Below, in pieces: positions 35,529-44,703 of a stretch of DNA of 64,000 nt. Within the stretch, counting starts at the first letter, position 1. The number at the start of each line of letters is the position of its first letter. Source of the stretch: Gemmatimonadota bacterium (GTDB lineage: Bacteria > Gemmatimonadota > Gemmatimonadetes > Longimicrobiales > Gaopeijiaceae); assembly GCA_029262115.1 (NCBI GenBank), contig JAJCZZ010000020.1:1-64000 (forward strand), in the 5' to 3' direction. Below the pieces are notes generated by a model that saw nothing but the letters and a program-made list of their open reading frames with translations, was not told where the DNA came from and did no database searches. A program made the translations under genes and the position numbers.

Positions 35529-37275
35529 CCTGATCGGAGCCCTGGCCGCACTGGTCCTCCTGGCCGAGCCCGCCCTGGCCCAGGAGGCCGCCCGCCGGTA
35601 CGGCGACTTCCCCGTCATCGGGAGCCGCGCCGCCGTCTGGGTGGCTGCCCAACTCCACCTCTTCTTCGCCGCCTTCGTCCTGGGCGTTCCCATGTTCGCC
35701 GTGGTGGCCGAGGTCATCGGCATCAAGTCGGGCGAGGAGCGTTTCGACAAACTGGCCAAGGAGTTCACGCGCCTCCTCCTGGTTTCGTACTCGGCCACGG
35801 CCGTCTGGGGGGCGGTCCTCGTCTTCGCCCTCGTCACCCTCTACCCCGGCGTCTGGACCTACCTGGCCGAGATCTTCGATGTCTCCATGTGGGTCTACGT
35901 GGGGATCTTCTTCTTTGAGTCGGCCACCCTCTACCTCTACTACTACGGGTGGGACCTCTGGAAGGAGGGGCGGGCCAAGTGGTTCCACTGGGGTCTGGGC
36001 ATCTTGCTCAACCTCTGGGGGACGACGGTGATGTTCATCGCCAACTCGTGGCTCACCTACATGATGAGCCCCCCTGCTGAGGTCACGCCGGACACGGCGC
36101 CGGGCATGGTGCAGTTCTGGAGCGCCTTCGCCAACGCCACCTGGATGCCCATCAACATCCACCGTCTCATTGCCAACGTGGTCTTCGGCGGAGCCATCGT
36201 GGGCGCCTACGCAGCGTACCGCTTCCTCATGGCCGAGACCGACGAGGAGCGGGCCCACTACGACTGGATGGGCTACATCGGGAACTTCGTGGCCATCAGC
36301 GCCCTCATCGTCCTCCCGTTCGCCGGCTACTGGTTGGGCCGGGAGATCTACGAGTTCAACCAGCAGATGGGGATCACCATGATGGGCGGCTTCATGAGTT
36401 GGCTCTGGATCGTCCAGGCCTTCCTCATCGGCGTTCTCTTCCTCACGGGCAACTACTACCTGTGGGTAGGGATGGGACGCATTCCCGGCGCCGAGCGCTT
36501 CCAACCGTACACCAAGTACATGCTGGTTGTCCTGGTCCTGGGCGTCATCGTCTGGGCCACCCCCCACTCCATGATCGCTTCCCGCGACGAGATCAGCGCC
36601 ATGGGCGGGCAGTTCCACCCCTTCCTGGGAGTGCTGGGCGTCATGAGCGCCAAGAACACGGCGGTGAACCTCATGATCCTGACCACGTTCCTCTCCTTCC
36701 TCCTCTACCGGAGGGCCAACAAGGAACCGGTGGTCGGGTGGGCCGGACGGGGGACCATGGTCCAGGGCGCCCTCTTTGGGATCGCCGCGCTGGTGGTCCT
36801 CTTCTACGGCGTGTACGGCTACTTCGTCCCGGCCATCGTCCGCATCGGCTTTTCGGTCTACCAGGTGCTGGCCGTCCTCTCCACCATCGTGGCGGTGGTG
36901 GTTCTGGACGTCCTCATGCTCCGCGGCGCCACCTCCCGCGGCGAGATCCGCTGGGGTCAGATGCCCCCCCGCTCCCAGTACGCCCTCTTCATCCTGGCCG
37001 TGACCTTCACCTGGCTCATGGGTCTCATGGGCTTCGCCCGGAGCGGGATCCGCCAGCACTGGCACGTCTTCGAGGTCATGCGAGACACCAGCGTCGACGC
37101 GGCCACACCGGCGCTGGGCTACGCCTCCGTCGTCATCTCGGTGTGCGTCCTCATCTTCCTGGGTATGGTGGCCTTCATCTTCTGGGTGGGCGGCCTGGCG
37201 GAGAAGCCGATCATCACCAAGGCGGCCCGCGGCGAAGGCCCCCACGCCGCCCTGCAGCCCGCCGGGGGCGACTGA
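35521..37275 (+). CDS. CydA-like cytochrome bd-type subunit I without CydB
   Basis: The 584-residue membrane protein matches cytochrome bd subunit I over its first half. WVAAQLHLFFAAFVLGVPMF has the His of heme b595, FFFESATLYLYYYGWD the conserved Glu, and MFIANSWLT the next helix. WMPINIHRLIANVVFGG supplies a heme b558 histidine. The classic GRQPW quinol-loop motif is not visible (GYWLGREIYEF instead), and several extra helices follow. No cydB is adjacent; c-type cytochromes are. An exported N-terminus (LLAEPALAQEA) is present. The start is GTG 35521, overlapping the radical SAM gene. I infer a quinol-oxidising unit that passes electrons to the cytochromes. Confidence 0.8.
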   Translation: MRSLIGALAALVLLAEPALAQEAARRYGDFPVIGSRAAVWVAAQLHLFFAAFVLGVPMFAVVAEVIGIKSGEERFDKLAKEFTRLLLVSYSATAVWGAVLVFALVTLYPGVWTYLAEIFDVSMWVYVGIFFFESATLYLYYYGWDLWKEGRAKWFHWGLGILLNLWGTTVMFIANSWLTYMMSPPAEVTPDTAPGMVQFWSAFANATWMPINIHRLIANVVFGGAIVGAYAAYRFLMAETDEERAHYDWMGYIGNFVAISALIVLPFAGYWLGREIYEFNQQMGITMMGGFMSWLWIVQAFLIGVLFLTGNYYLWVGMGRIPGAERFQPYTKYMLVVLVLGVIVWATPHSMIASRDEISAMGGQFHPFLGVLGVMSAKNTAVNLMILTTFLSFLLYRRANKEPVVGWAGRGTMVQGALFGIAALVVLFYGVYGYFVPAIVRIGFSVYQVLAVLSTIVAVVVLDVLMLRGATSRGEIRWGQMPPRSQYALFILAVTFTWLMGLMGFARSGIRQHWHVFEVMRDTSVDAATPALGYASVVISVCVLIFLGMVAFIFWVGGLAEKPIITKAARGEGPHAALQPAGGD

Positions 37276-37278
37276 GCC

Positions 37279-38097
37279 ATGCTGTTGCAGAATCTGAAGA
37301 TCGTCCTGGTGGTGTTGGGTACGCTGGGCCTCTACACCTGGGTGGCCAACGCCATTCCCCAGGTGGAGTCGGAGGTGCCCGCCCAGCTCTCCTTCGGCGC
37401 CGACGTGACCCCTGAGGAGCTCGTGAGCGCCGGCGGGCAGCTCTTTGCGGGGGCCGGAGCGTGCGTCACCTGCCACGGGCTCGAGGATCGGGCGCCGGCG
37501 CTCCTCTCCGACTACGGTGGGGCCGGGCCCATCGGCCAACGATGCGCCGACCGGGTCGAGGGGATGGACTGCAAGGAATACCTCTACGCCTCCCTCGCCG
37601 ACCCTTACTCCTACCTGGTGGAGCCCTTCGGGCCCATCATGCCCGACCAGCGCATCAACCTCTCCGAGGATCAGCTCTGGTCACTGGTGGCGTACCTCCA
37701 GGACCAGGGCGGGGAGGTGACCGTAACCGGCGCCGACCTCCAGAGCACTCAGGCGTCGTCCGCGGGCGGCGCCGCGAGCCAGGGCGGCGGCGGCGCCGCC
37801 ACCGCCGCGGCGTCGGGCCCCTCCAGCGACGCCACCGAGGCCACAGCCGTCATGCAGGCCAACCTCTGCTTCGGGTGCCACAAGCTGGGCGACCAGGGGG
37901 TGGTGCTGGGCCCGCCCTTCGACGGCATCGGATCCCGGCGGGACGCCGCCTACCTCCGAAACTCCATCCTGAACCCGAACGCCGAGGTGCCCGAGGGCTA
38001 CCAGGAGGTGGCGGGGCTCATGCCGCCCAACTTCGGACAGATGCTCACCGCCGGGCAGCTCGAGACCATCGTCCAGTTCCTGGCGAGCCAGAGGTAG
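37279..38097 (+). CDS. diheme c-type cytochrome, membrane-anchored
   Basis: The 272-residue protein has one N-terminal helix (LKIVLVVLGTLGLYTWVANA) as anchor and two CxxCH heme sites: CVTCH at residues 62-66 and CFGCH at 197-201. An alanine/glycine/serine-rich linker of about 40 residues separates the two cytochrome c folds. Candidate axial methionines occur in PIMPDQRI (first domain) and GLMPPNFGQML (second). It starts three bases after the CydA-like stop, so it is very likely a subunit of the same complex and the first acceptor for its electrons. Confidence 0.85.
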   Translation: MLLQNLKIVLVVLGTLGLYTWVANAIPQVESEVPAQLSFGADVTPEELVSAGGQLFAGAGACVTCHGLEDRAPALLSDYGGAGPIGQRCADRVEGMDCKEYLYASLADPYSYLVEPFGPIMPDQRINLSEDQLWSLVAYLQDQGGEVTVTGADLQSTQASSAGGAASQGGGGAATAAASGPSSDATEATAVMQANLCFGCHKLGDQGVVLGPPFDGIGSRRDAAYLRNSILNPNAEVPEGYQEVAGLMPPNFGQMLTAGQLETIVQFLASQR

Positions 38098-38105
38098 GAG
38101 GGACG

Positions 38106-38903
38106 ATGCGCTTTCTCGACACTCCGTTCCGGCAGGCGTTGGCCGTCCTCGTCGTCGCCTACGTCCTCATCGACTTCGGCATCCCCTACATCCCGCCGCT
38201 CTTCGGGGTAGACAGCGCCCCCGTCCCCAACACGGTGGTCCTCCAGTACCTCCTCACTGTGCTGGCCGGCCTCCTCCTCTGGGTGAGCGACAACGACGAG
38301 CGCTGGACGGAGTTCAAGCGGCCCATCCAGGAAGTCCTGGTGCGGCCCGACAAGAGGGTGGGTCGGGCGGTGCTCCTGGTGGCCGTGCCGGTCCTGGTGG
38401 CCTTCGTGACGTGGGGGCGGGTGAAGCCCGAGGTCACGGCGCCCCCCTCCTTCCGCTCCATCCATCCGGCGCCCCCCAGGTCCATCACATTCCAGGGCGA
38501 GACAATGCAGCTCGCCGGGCTGGAGAACCCGCTCCGGAGCGAGGGCTCCCTGGAGGCCCACAACGAGGTTGGGAAGCGGGTCTACTACCAGAACTGCCTC
38601 CCCTGCCACGGCGACGCCCTGGACGGCCTGGGTCACTACGCCCACGGTTTCAACCCGGCGCCGCTCAACTTCCAGGACGTGGGGACCATCGCCCAGCTCA
38701 CCGAGAGCTTCGTCTTCTGGCGCGTCGCCAAGGGCGGACCCGGGCTCCCCCGGGAGGGGACCCCCTGGAACTCGGCCATGCCCGCATGGGAGAACCTCCT
38801 CACCGCTGACGAGATCTGGTCGGTCATCCTCTTCCTCTACGAGCAGACGGGGAACGATCCCCGCACCTGGGAGGAAGCAGGGGCCGAGGAAGGGGAGCAC
38901 TGA
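38106..38903 (+). CDS. monoheme c-type cytochrome with three membrane helices
   Basis: This 265-residue protein begins with hydrophobic helices at about residues 9-30 (ALAVLVVAYVLIDFGIPYI), 45-62 (VVLQYLLTVLAGLLLWV) and 88-105 (AVLLVAVPVLVAFVTWG). A periplasmic cytochrome c domain follows, with CLPCH at residues 164-168 and a likely Met ligand in NSAMPAWENLLT. The helical part resembles the membrane subunits seen in complexes where cytochromes dock on quinol oxidoreductases. The stop overlaps the next start by one base (TGATG). Confidence 0.82.
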   Translation: MRFLDTPFRQALAVLVVAYVLIDFGIPYIPPLFGVDSAPVPNTVVLQYLLTVLAGLLLWVSDNDERWTEFKRPIQEVLVRPDKRVGRAVLLVAVPVLVAFVTWGRVKPEVTAPPSFRSIHPAPPRSITFQGETMQLAGLENPLRSEGSLEAHNEVGKRVYYQNCLPCHGDALDGLGHYAHGFNPAPLNFQDVGTIAQLTESFVFWRVAKGGPGLPREGTPWNSAMPAWENLLTADEIWSVILFLYEQTGNDPRTWEEAGAEEGEH

Positions 38904-40519
38904 TGGACGCCCGCACCGCCGGCCCCGGAGCCGGCACCCGCCGCGCCGCCGCCCTCGCCGCCGGGCTCCTGTGCGCCGCCGCCCTCGCCCTCGTGGCCCT
39001 CGCGCCGACGCCCGCTGGGGCCCAGGTGGAGGGCGCGGCCGTCTACGACCGCTGGTGCGCCGGGTGCCACGGGGTGGACGGAGACGGGCAGGGCCCGGCC
39101 GCGGGGAGGATGCTCCCCCGGCCCCGGGACTTCACCGTGGGCCTCTACCAGATCCGCTCCACGGGCACCGGGGAGCTCCCCACCGACGAGGACATCCTCC
39201 GCGTTATCGACGAGGGGATGCCGGGCACGGCCATGCCCGGGTGGTCCGAGGTCCTGACCCGAGCCGAGCGCAACGCCCTGGTGGAGTACCTCAAGACCTT
39301 TTCACGCTTCTTCGCCTCCTCGCCCGAGCCCGAGCCGCTGGACTTCCCCAGGGCCCCCGGCTCCTCCGAGGAGAAGCTGGTGCGTGGCCGGGAGGTCTTC
39401 GAGCTAATCGAGTGCAACCGCTGCCACGGCCCCGCCGGCCGCGGCGACGGGACCTCGTCGCCTACCCTGGAGAACGACGAAGGCCACCCCACCGTGGCCG
39501 CCGATCTCACCGAGGGGTGGATGTTCAACGGCGGGGGCACGGTGGAGGACATCTACCGGCGCCTCCGCACTGGGCTGGACGGCACCCCCATGCCCTCCTT
39601 CTCGGACCTGGTGGACGCCGAGGTCATCAGCTCCGAGGATCTCTGGAGCCTGGCCCACTACGTGCGAAGCCTCTCCCCCGGGGAGCGCCCCCCGGTGCGC
39701 GAGGTGGTCACCGCCCGGTTCGCCGAGGAGGGCCCGGTGCCCACCACCCCCGACGACGACGCCTGGGACGAGGTGGAGCGGTACTGGGTACCCATGGTGG
39801 GGCAGATCCTCCTCCCGCCCCGGTGGTTCAACCCCCGGGTGGACGGCCTCTGGGTCCAGGCGCTCCACGACGGCCAGGAGCTGGCCGTCCTGGTGACCTG
39901 GAGCGACCCCTCCCGGAGCCCTGATCCGGCGTGGGACGAGTGGGCGACCAAGGTGATGGAGGTCATGGACCACCCCGACGCGGGGTCCACGGCGGGCGCG
40001 GGGCCGGGGGACCGGCTCACCGTGCAATTCCCGGCCACGGCCACCGAGGGGATGGAGCGTCCGTTCTTCCTCCAGGGTGACGCCCGCCGTCCCGCCTACC
40101 TGTGGACGTGGCGGAGCTGGCAGGCCGGACCCGTGGAGGCGGAGGCCCGGGGGCTGGGCGCGGAGCAGCCCCAGCCCGCCGACGGCCAGGACGTGACCAC
40201 GGCGGCGGTGTGGGAGGCGGGCCAGTGGCGCGTTCTCTTCAGCCGCTCCCTCACCACGGAGGGGGAGGATGACCCGCCTTTCGCCGTGGGGACCGCCATC
40301 CCGATGGCCTTCCAGGCCTGGGACGGCGACAACGGAGAGCAGGGGGCCCAAGGCTCGGTAAGCACTTGGTACTTCCTCTCCCTGCAGCAGCCCACCCCCA
40401 TGGCGGCCTACGTGGCCCCGGTGGTAGCGTTGGCGCTGGCGTTCGGCCTGCTGCTCCTGATGGTGCGGCGCGCCCAGAGGCGGGAGGAGGGGGCCCAGGC
40501 TCCCGCGTCCCGTGTGTGA
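38903..40519 (+). CDS. diheme cytochrome c with EB_dh-like heme domain
   Basis: The 538-residue product has a signal peptide (ALAAGLLCAAALALVALAPT) and two cytochrome c domains: CAGCH at 52-56 and CNRCH at 171-175. A large beta-rich domain follows (about 290-500: WVPMVGQILLPPRWFNPRVD, then ELAVLVTWSDPS and ending ISTWYFLSLQQPT-like). It resembles the ethylbenzene-dehydrogenase gamma/NxrC heme b domain. One C-terminal helix (AYVAPVVALALAFGLLLLMV) anchors it. Such a chain could carry electrons from the CydA-like core to a soluble or membrane oxidase. The exact axial ligands of the beta domain are not identified. Confidence 0.78.
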   Translation: MDARTAGPGAGTRRAAALAAGLLCAAALALVALAPTPAGAQVEGAAVYDRWCAGCHGVDGDGQGPAAGRMLPRPRDFTVGLYQIRSTGTGELPTDEDILRVIDEGMPGTAMPGWSEVLTRAERNALVEYLKTFSRFFASSPEPEPLDFPRAPGSSEEKLVRGREVFELIECNRCHGPAGRGDGTSSPTLENDEGHPTVAADLTEGWMFNGGGTVEDIYRRLRTGLDGTPMPSFSDLVDAEVISSEDLWSLAHYVRSLSPGERPPVREVVTARFAEEGPVPTTPDDDAWDEVERYWVPMVGQILLPPRWFNPRVDGLWVQALHDGQELAVLVTWSDPSRSPDPAWDEWATKVMEVMDHPDAGSTAGAGPGDRLTVQFPATATEGMERPFFLQGDARRPAYLWTWRSWQAGPVEAEARGLGAEQPQPADGQDVTTAAVWEAGQWRVLFSRSLTTEGEDDPPFAVGTAIPMAFQAWDGDNGEQGAQGSVSTWYFLSLQQPTPMAAYVAPVVALALAFGLLLLMVRRAQRREEGAQAPASRV

Positions 40520-40580
40520 TGCTCGACAATCTCGGCTCTCCGGCGTGTCCGGGAGCCATCCGTACGAACGAGGAGGAACC

Positions 40581-41447
40581 ATGTTCGCCAAGCCCACGAC
40601 AGGACTCGCCCTGCTGCTCGCAACATTCCTGGCCGCCGGGTGCGGCGGTGGCGGAGACGCCGGAGGAGGCCCGGGCGCCGCGGCGGGCGACGACGAGCCC
40701 ATGACCTCGTCGGTGGACGCTTCCACCGCAGGGAACGTCTCCGGGACGGTGAGCTTCACCGGCACCCCGCCGGCCCCCGAGCCCATCGACATGACCGAGG
40801 AGCAGGTGTGCGCCGAACAGTACAGCAGTCGGCCCACGACCCAGACCGTGGTGGTGGGGGACGGAGGCGGCCTGGCCAACGTCTTCGTCCACGTCCGTGA
40901 GGGGCTTTCGGGGCACACATTCCCCACGCCCTCCGCGGCCGTCCTCGACCAGGAGGGGTGCCGCTACCACCCCCACGTCCTGGGTCTCCAGACCGGGCAG
41001 ACCATGACCATCAGGAACTCGGACGGGGTCCTCCACAACATCAACGCCTCCCCCTCGGAGAACCGGCCCTTCAACGTGAGCCAGCCGGTGGAGATGGACA
41101 CGGAGCGCTCCTTCCCGGTGGAGGAGGTCATGATCCCCCTTCGCTGCGACGTGCACGGGTGGATGGCCGCCTACGTGGGCGTTCTTCCTCACCCCTACCA
41201 CTCGGTGACCGCCACCGACGGGTCCTTTTCCCTTGAGACGCTCCCGCCAGGCGACTACGTGGTGGAAGCGTGGCACGAGCGCTACGGGGTCCAGACGCAA
41301 AACGTGACCGTGACCACCGGCGGGACCGCCGAGATCACCTTCGAGTTCAACGAGGCGATGGCGGGGAACCCGGTGCCGCTGGCTGAGCCGTGGGTCTTGA
41401 CGCACCAGGGCGAACCCGGGCACGCCGTCGGAGCGGACCGTCCGTAG
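40581..41447 (+). CDS. lipoprotein with cupredoxin-like and carboxypeptidase-regulatory-like domains
   Basis: The 288-residue protein has a lipoprotein signal (LALLLATFLAAGCGGG). The middle fits a cupredoxin: MTIRNSDGVLHNINASPS gives a histidine ligand and MIPLRCDVHGWMAAYV a Cys-x2-His-x2-Met set, so a type 1 copper site is plausible. The end is a carboxypeptidase-regulatory-like sandwich (TDGSFSLETLPPGDYVVEAW). ATG 40581 is preceded by AGGAGG. Placed between the c-type cytochromes and the oxidase subunits, it may carry electrons to cytochrome c oxidase or help deliver copper. Confidence 0.75.
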   Translation: MFAKPTTGLALLLATFLAAGCGGGGDAGGGPGAAAGDDEPMTSSVDASTAGNVSGTVSFTGTPPAPEPIDMTEEQVCAEQYSSRPTTQTVVVGDGGGLANVFVHVREGLSGHTFPTPSAAVLDQEGCRYHPHVLGLQTGQTMTIRNSDGVLHNINASPSENRPFNVSQPVEMDTERSFPVEEVMIPLRCDVHGWMAAYVGVLPHPYHSVTATDGSFSLETLPPGDYVVEAWHERYGVQTQNVTVTTGGTAEITFEFNEAMAGNPVPLAEPWVLTHQGEPGHAVGADRP

Positions 41448-41460
41448 CACTGGCCCTTTC

Positions 41461-41491
41461 GGTCGGGGCCCGCGGGCCGTGGGCCCCGACC
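41461..41491 (+). other. strong hairpin between the cytochrome c genes and the oxidase genes
   Basis: A perfect 11-bp stem (GGTCGGGGCCC at 41461-41471 with GGGCCCCGACC at 41481-41491) encloses a nine-base loop. There is no T-tract, so it may attenuate, protect or partially stop the transcript entering coxB rather than act as a classical terminator. Confidence 0.65.
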
Positions 41492-41513
41492 CGCCTTCGG
41501 CGAGGAGAAACGC

Positions 41514-42188
41514 ATGGATGTACTGAGCTGGCTGCTTCCCGAGAGCTTTTCCACCTTCGGGCGTGACATCGACCGGCTGTACTACGTCATCCTCTGGATC
41601 ACGGGCGTGGTCTTCGTGCTCACGGAGGGGCTGCTGGTGTGGATCCTCGTCCGTTATCGGCACCGGGAGGGGAGAAGGGCGGCGCACATCCACGGCCACC
41701 GTACCCTCGAGATGGTGTGGACGACTGTCACGGGAGTCATCGTCCTCGGCCTTGCCGTCGCCAGCACCGGCGTCTGGCACCACGTCAAGCGAGATGTCCC
41801 CGCGGGGGCCATGGAGGTCATCGTCACCGCGAAGCAGTATGAATGGAACGTTACCTATCCCGGCCCAGACGGCCTGCTGGGTACCGACGACGACTTCACG
41901 CGACGCAACGCCCTGGACGTGCCCGACGCCCGGCCGGTCCTGGTCCACCTCCGCTCCGAGGACGTCATCCACTCCTTCTTTCTCCCGGAGCTCCGGGTAA
42001 AGCAGGACGCCCTTCCCGGCAAGAGTATCCGGGTCTGGTTCGAGGCCACCCGGCCGGGCACGTACGTCATCGGCTGCGCCGAACTCTGCGGACTCGGCCA
42101 CTACCGGATGCAGGGCCAACTCACCGTCCACGCCGCCGCCGACTACCAGGACTGGATGCAGGCCGCCCTGGCCGAGGCGGACCAATGA
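41514..42188 (+). CDS. coxB: cytochrome c oxidase subunit II
   Basis: The 224-residue protein has two N-terminal helices (YYVILWITGVVFVLTEGLLV and MVWTTVTGVIVLGLAVAST) and a cupredoxin domain with the binuclear CuA site. DVIHSFFLPELRVKQD gives one histidine and IGCAELCGLGHYRM the C-x3-C-x3-H-x2-M ligands. There is no fused cytochrome c domain, so this is aa3 rather than caa3 type and electrons must come from a separate carrier. It is 46 bp upstream of coxA. Confidence 0.93.
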   Translation: MDVLSWLLPESFSTFGRDIDRLYYVILWITGVVFVLTEGLLVWILVRYRHREGRRAAHIHGHRTLEMVWTTVTGVIVLGLAVASTGVWHHVKRDVPAGAMEVIVTAKQYEWNVTYPGPDGLLGTDDDFTRRNALDVPDARPVLVHLRSEDVIHSFFLPELRVKQDALPGKSIRVWFEATRPGTYVIGCAELCGLGHYRMQGQLTVHAAADYQDWMQAALAEADQ

Positions 42189-42234
42189 TCCGGCGCGCGC
42201 AACGATTCAACCGGAAGCCCACGGGAGTGTCTCG

Positions 42235-44034
42235 ATGAGTACGAGCGAAGCCGCAGTGCAGGCCCACCTCCACGAGCACGGCGGTCACGACCACGAGGAG
42301 CCCTTCCTCCGCAAGTACATCTTCTGCACCGATCACAAGATGATCGCCCGGCAGTTCCTCTTCATGAGCCTCTTCTTCCTGCTGGTGGGCGGGCTGCTGG
42401 CCGCCATGATGCGCTGGCAGCTCGGCTTTCCCAGTCAGCCCATGCCGGGAGCCGGGGGCTTCCCCGACACCATGGCGCCGGGAGGAATCGTCCTCCCCGA
42501 GTTCTACAACTCGCTGGTGACCATGCACGGCACCATCATGATCTTCTTCGCCATCATGCCGCTCTTGGTGGGGCTCTTCGGGAACCTCCTCATCCCGCTC
42601 CAGATCGGCGCTCCGGACATGGCCTTTCCCCGGCTCAACATGGCGTCCTTCTGGATCGCCGTCCCCGCAGGACTCCTCATGTTGAGTTCCTTCTTCGTGG
42701 AGGGCGGTGCGGCCGGGGCGGGGTGGACCTCGTACGCCCCACTGTCTGCCTCGGGCGAGTGGACCGGCGTGTACCTGGGGCAGCAGCTCTGGCTCGTCAG
42801 CCTCATCGTGCTCGGGTTCAGCTCGTTGGCTGGGGCCGTGAACTACATCACGACGATCATCTCCATGCGGGCACCGGGCATGACTTGGTTCCGCCTCCCG
42901 CTCAGCACGTGGGCCCTCTTCATCACGGCGATTCTGGTGCTCCTGGCCATCCCGATCCTGACGGGCGCGCTCATCATGCTCCTCTTCGACCAGACCATTG
43001 GGACCGGATTCTTCCGGCCCGAGGTGGGAGGCGAGCCCATCCTGTGGCAGCACCTGTTCTGGTTCTTCGGTCACCCCGAGGTCTACATCCTCATTCTCCC
43101 AGCCATGGGCATCACCTCCGACGTGCTGGCCAATCGGGCGCGCAAGCCCATCTTCGGCTACCACGCCATGGTGTTGGCCATCATCGCCATCGCCTTCCTT
43201 GGTTGGATCGTGTGGGGACATCACATGTTCCAGAGCGGTATGAACCCGCTGCTCGGCACCTCCTTCATGATCTCCACCATGGCCATCGCCGTACCTTCGG
43301 CCATCAAGACCTTCAACTGGCTGGGCACACTCTGGCATGGGGACATTCACCTCGACGTGCCCATGCTCCACGCCCTGTCCTTCGTGTCCATGTTCATCAT
43401 CGGCGGCCTGTCGGGGATCTTCATGGCCAACACGCCTGTGGACATGTACATCCACGACACCTACTTCATCGTGGCACATATCCACTACGTGCTGTTCGGC
43501 GGGAGCCTCTTCGCCATCTTCGCCGGAATCACGTTCTGGTTTCCAAAGATGTTCGGCCGCATGATGCACGAGGGCGTGGGCAAGGTCCACTTTGTCCTCA
43601 CGTTCATCCTCTACAACATCGTCTTCTTTCCCATGCACAACCTGGGACTGAGGGGGATGATGCGACGGCTCTACGACCCCACGCAGTACGAGTATCTCCA
43701 GCCCCTCCAGCCCATGAACGAGTTCATCTCCATAGCGGCATTCGGGCTCGTGACCGTGCAGTTCCTGTTCGCCGGAAACTTCGTCTGGAGCCTCTTCCGG
43801 GGTCGCACGGCGGGGCCCAATCCCTGGAAGAGCAACACCCTGGAATGGTCCGTGCCCTCGCCGCCGCCCCACGGCAACTTCGACGGCATGCCTGTGGTGT
43901 ACCGTGGGCCGTACGAGTACAGCCACCCTGACGCTGCGGAGGACTACTGGCCCCAGAACCAGCCGCCTCCTCCGGAGGTGGGACCCGGGCCGGAGGTGGC
44001 CCTCAGTCCGGCCCCCGAAGGGGTGGGGCCATGA
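42235..44034 (+). CDS. coxA: cytochrome c oxidase subunit I
   Basis: The 599-residue catalytic subunit of a heme-copper oxidase (A family) has twelve helices. Conserved ligands are visible: MHGTIMIFFA for low-spin heme, HPEVYILILP with the CuB histidine and cross-linked tyrosine and the D-channel glutamate of HPEVY, WGHHMF with the two further CuB histidines, and HDTYFIVAHIHYV with the high-spin and low-spin heme histidines. APDMAFPRLN holds the D-channel aspartate. A histidine-rich N-terminus (HLHEHGGHDHEE) is unusual and could bind metal. It reduces oxygen to water and pumps protons. Confidence 0.95.
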   Translation: MSTSEAAVQAHLHEHGGHDHEEPFLRKYIFCTDHKMIARQFLFMSLFFLLVGGLLAAMMRWQLGFPSQPMPGAGGFPDTMAPGGIVLPEFYNSLVTMHGTIMIFFAIMPLLVGLFGNLLIPLQIGAPDMAFPRLNMASFWIAVPAGLLMLSSFFVEGGAAGAGWTSYAPLSASGEWTGVYLGQQLWLVSLIVLGFSSLAGAVNYITTIISMRAPGMTWFRLPLSTWALFITAILVLLAIPILTGALIMLLFDQTIGTGFFRPEVGGEPILWQHLFWFFGHPEVYILILPAMGITSDVLANRARKPIFGYHAMVLAIIAIAFLGWIVWGHHMFQSGMNPLLGTSFMISTMAIAVPSAIKTFNWLGTLWHGDIHLDVPMLHALSFVSMFIIGGLSGIFMANTPVDMYIHDTYFIVAHIHYVLFGGSLFAIFAGITFWFPKMFGRMMHEGVGKVHFVLTFILYNIVFFPMHNLGLRGMMRRLYDPTQYEYLQPLQPMNEFISIAAFGLVTVQFLFAGNFVWSLFRGRTAGPNPWKSNTLEWSVPSPPPHGNFDGMPVVYRGPYEYSHPDAAEDYWPQNQPPPPEVGPGPEVALSPAPEGVGP

Positions 44035-44693
44035 GCACCGCCGCGGCCGGGCGCCTTCCGATGCCCGGAATGAAGGTCTACAACCTCAAGCTGGGCATGT
44101 GGATCTTTCTCCTGTCGGAGGTCATGTTCTTCACGGGCTTGATCGGGTCGTACATCATTCTCCGCTTCGCCCACCCGGAGCATTTCGCGGCCCCGGGCGT
44201 GGTGCTCAACGTGCCCCTGACGGCTTTCAACACCTTCGTCCTGATCTGCTCCAGCGTGACCATGGTCAAGGCGTTCGCGGCCGTCGAACAAGGCGACCAG
44301 AAGGGGCTCCAGCGGTGGCTCCTTGCCACCATCGCTCTAGGGACCTTCTTCGTGGGCGTCCAGGCGGTGGAATACAGCGTGCTCTCGAGCGAGGGCTTCG
44401 TGCCCATGGCCGAGCTGTACCACGCCGTGGGCCGCGGGGCGGTCCACGCGGAGGGGGCCGCCGAGGCCGCGGTGGTGGGTGGACCCCTGTACGGGGCCAC
44501 CTTCTACGCCATGACCGGCTTCCACGGTGCCCACGTGAGCATCGGCGTGCTGTGCCTTCTCTACGTCTACTGGCGTGCCCGGAAGGGAAAATACTCCGCC
44601 GCGAGCCTGGGAGGCGTCGAGATCATGGGCCTCTACTGGCACTTCGTCGACCTCGTCTGGATCCTCCTGTTCACCATCGTCTACCTGATCTGA
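44031..44693 (+). CDS. coxC: cytochrome c oxidase subunit III
   Basis: The 220-residue protein is a five-helix subunit III. LGMWIFLLSEVMFFTGLIGS has the conserved E of the SEVMFF motif, YAMTGFHGAHVSIGV matches the family's TGFHGxHV, and GLYWHFVDLVWILLFTIVYL is the usual C-terminus. It overlaps coxA by four bases (ATGA). Subunit III stabilises subunit I and helps proton uptake. Confidence 0.93.
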   Translation: MSTAAAGRLPMPGMKVYNLKLGMWIFLLSEVMFFTGLIGSYIILRFAHPEHFAAPGVVLNVPLTAFNTFVLICSSVTMVKAFAAVEQGDQKGLQRWLLATIALGTFFVGVQAVEYSVLSSEGFVPMAELYHAVGRGAVHAEGAAEAAVVGGPLYGATFYAMTGFHGAHVSIGVLCLLYVYWRARKGKYSAASLGGVEIMGLYWHFVDLVWILLFTIVYLI

Positions 44694-44703
44694 GGAGTTC
44701 GCG

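Noticed and set aside
35431-37539. 702-residue minus-strand open frame opposite the CydA-like gene
   Set aside because: Its composition (His, Asp, Gly, Glu) mirrors the antisense of a GC-rich membrane protein; the sense frame has conserved heme ligands.
40251-43926. Long minus-strand open frames opposite coxB and coxA
   Set aside because: They are antisense shadows of strongly conserved oxidase genes.
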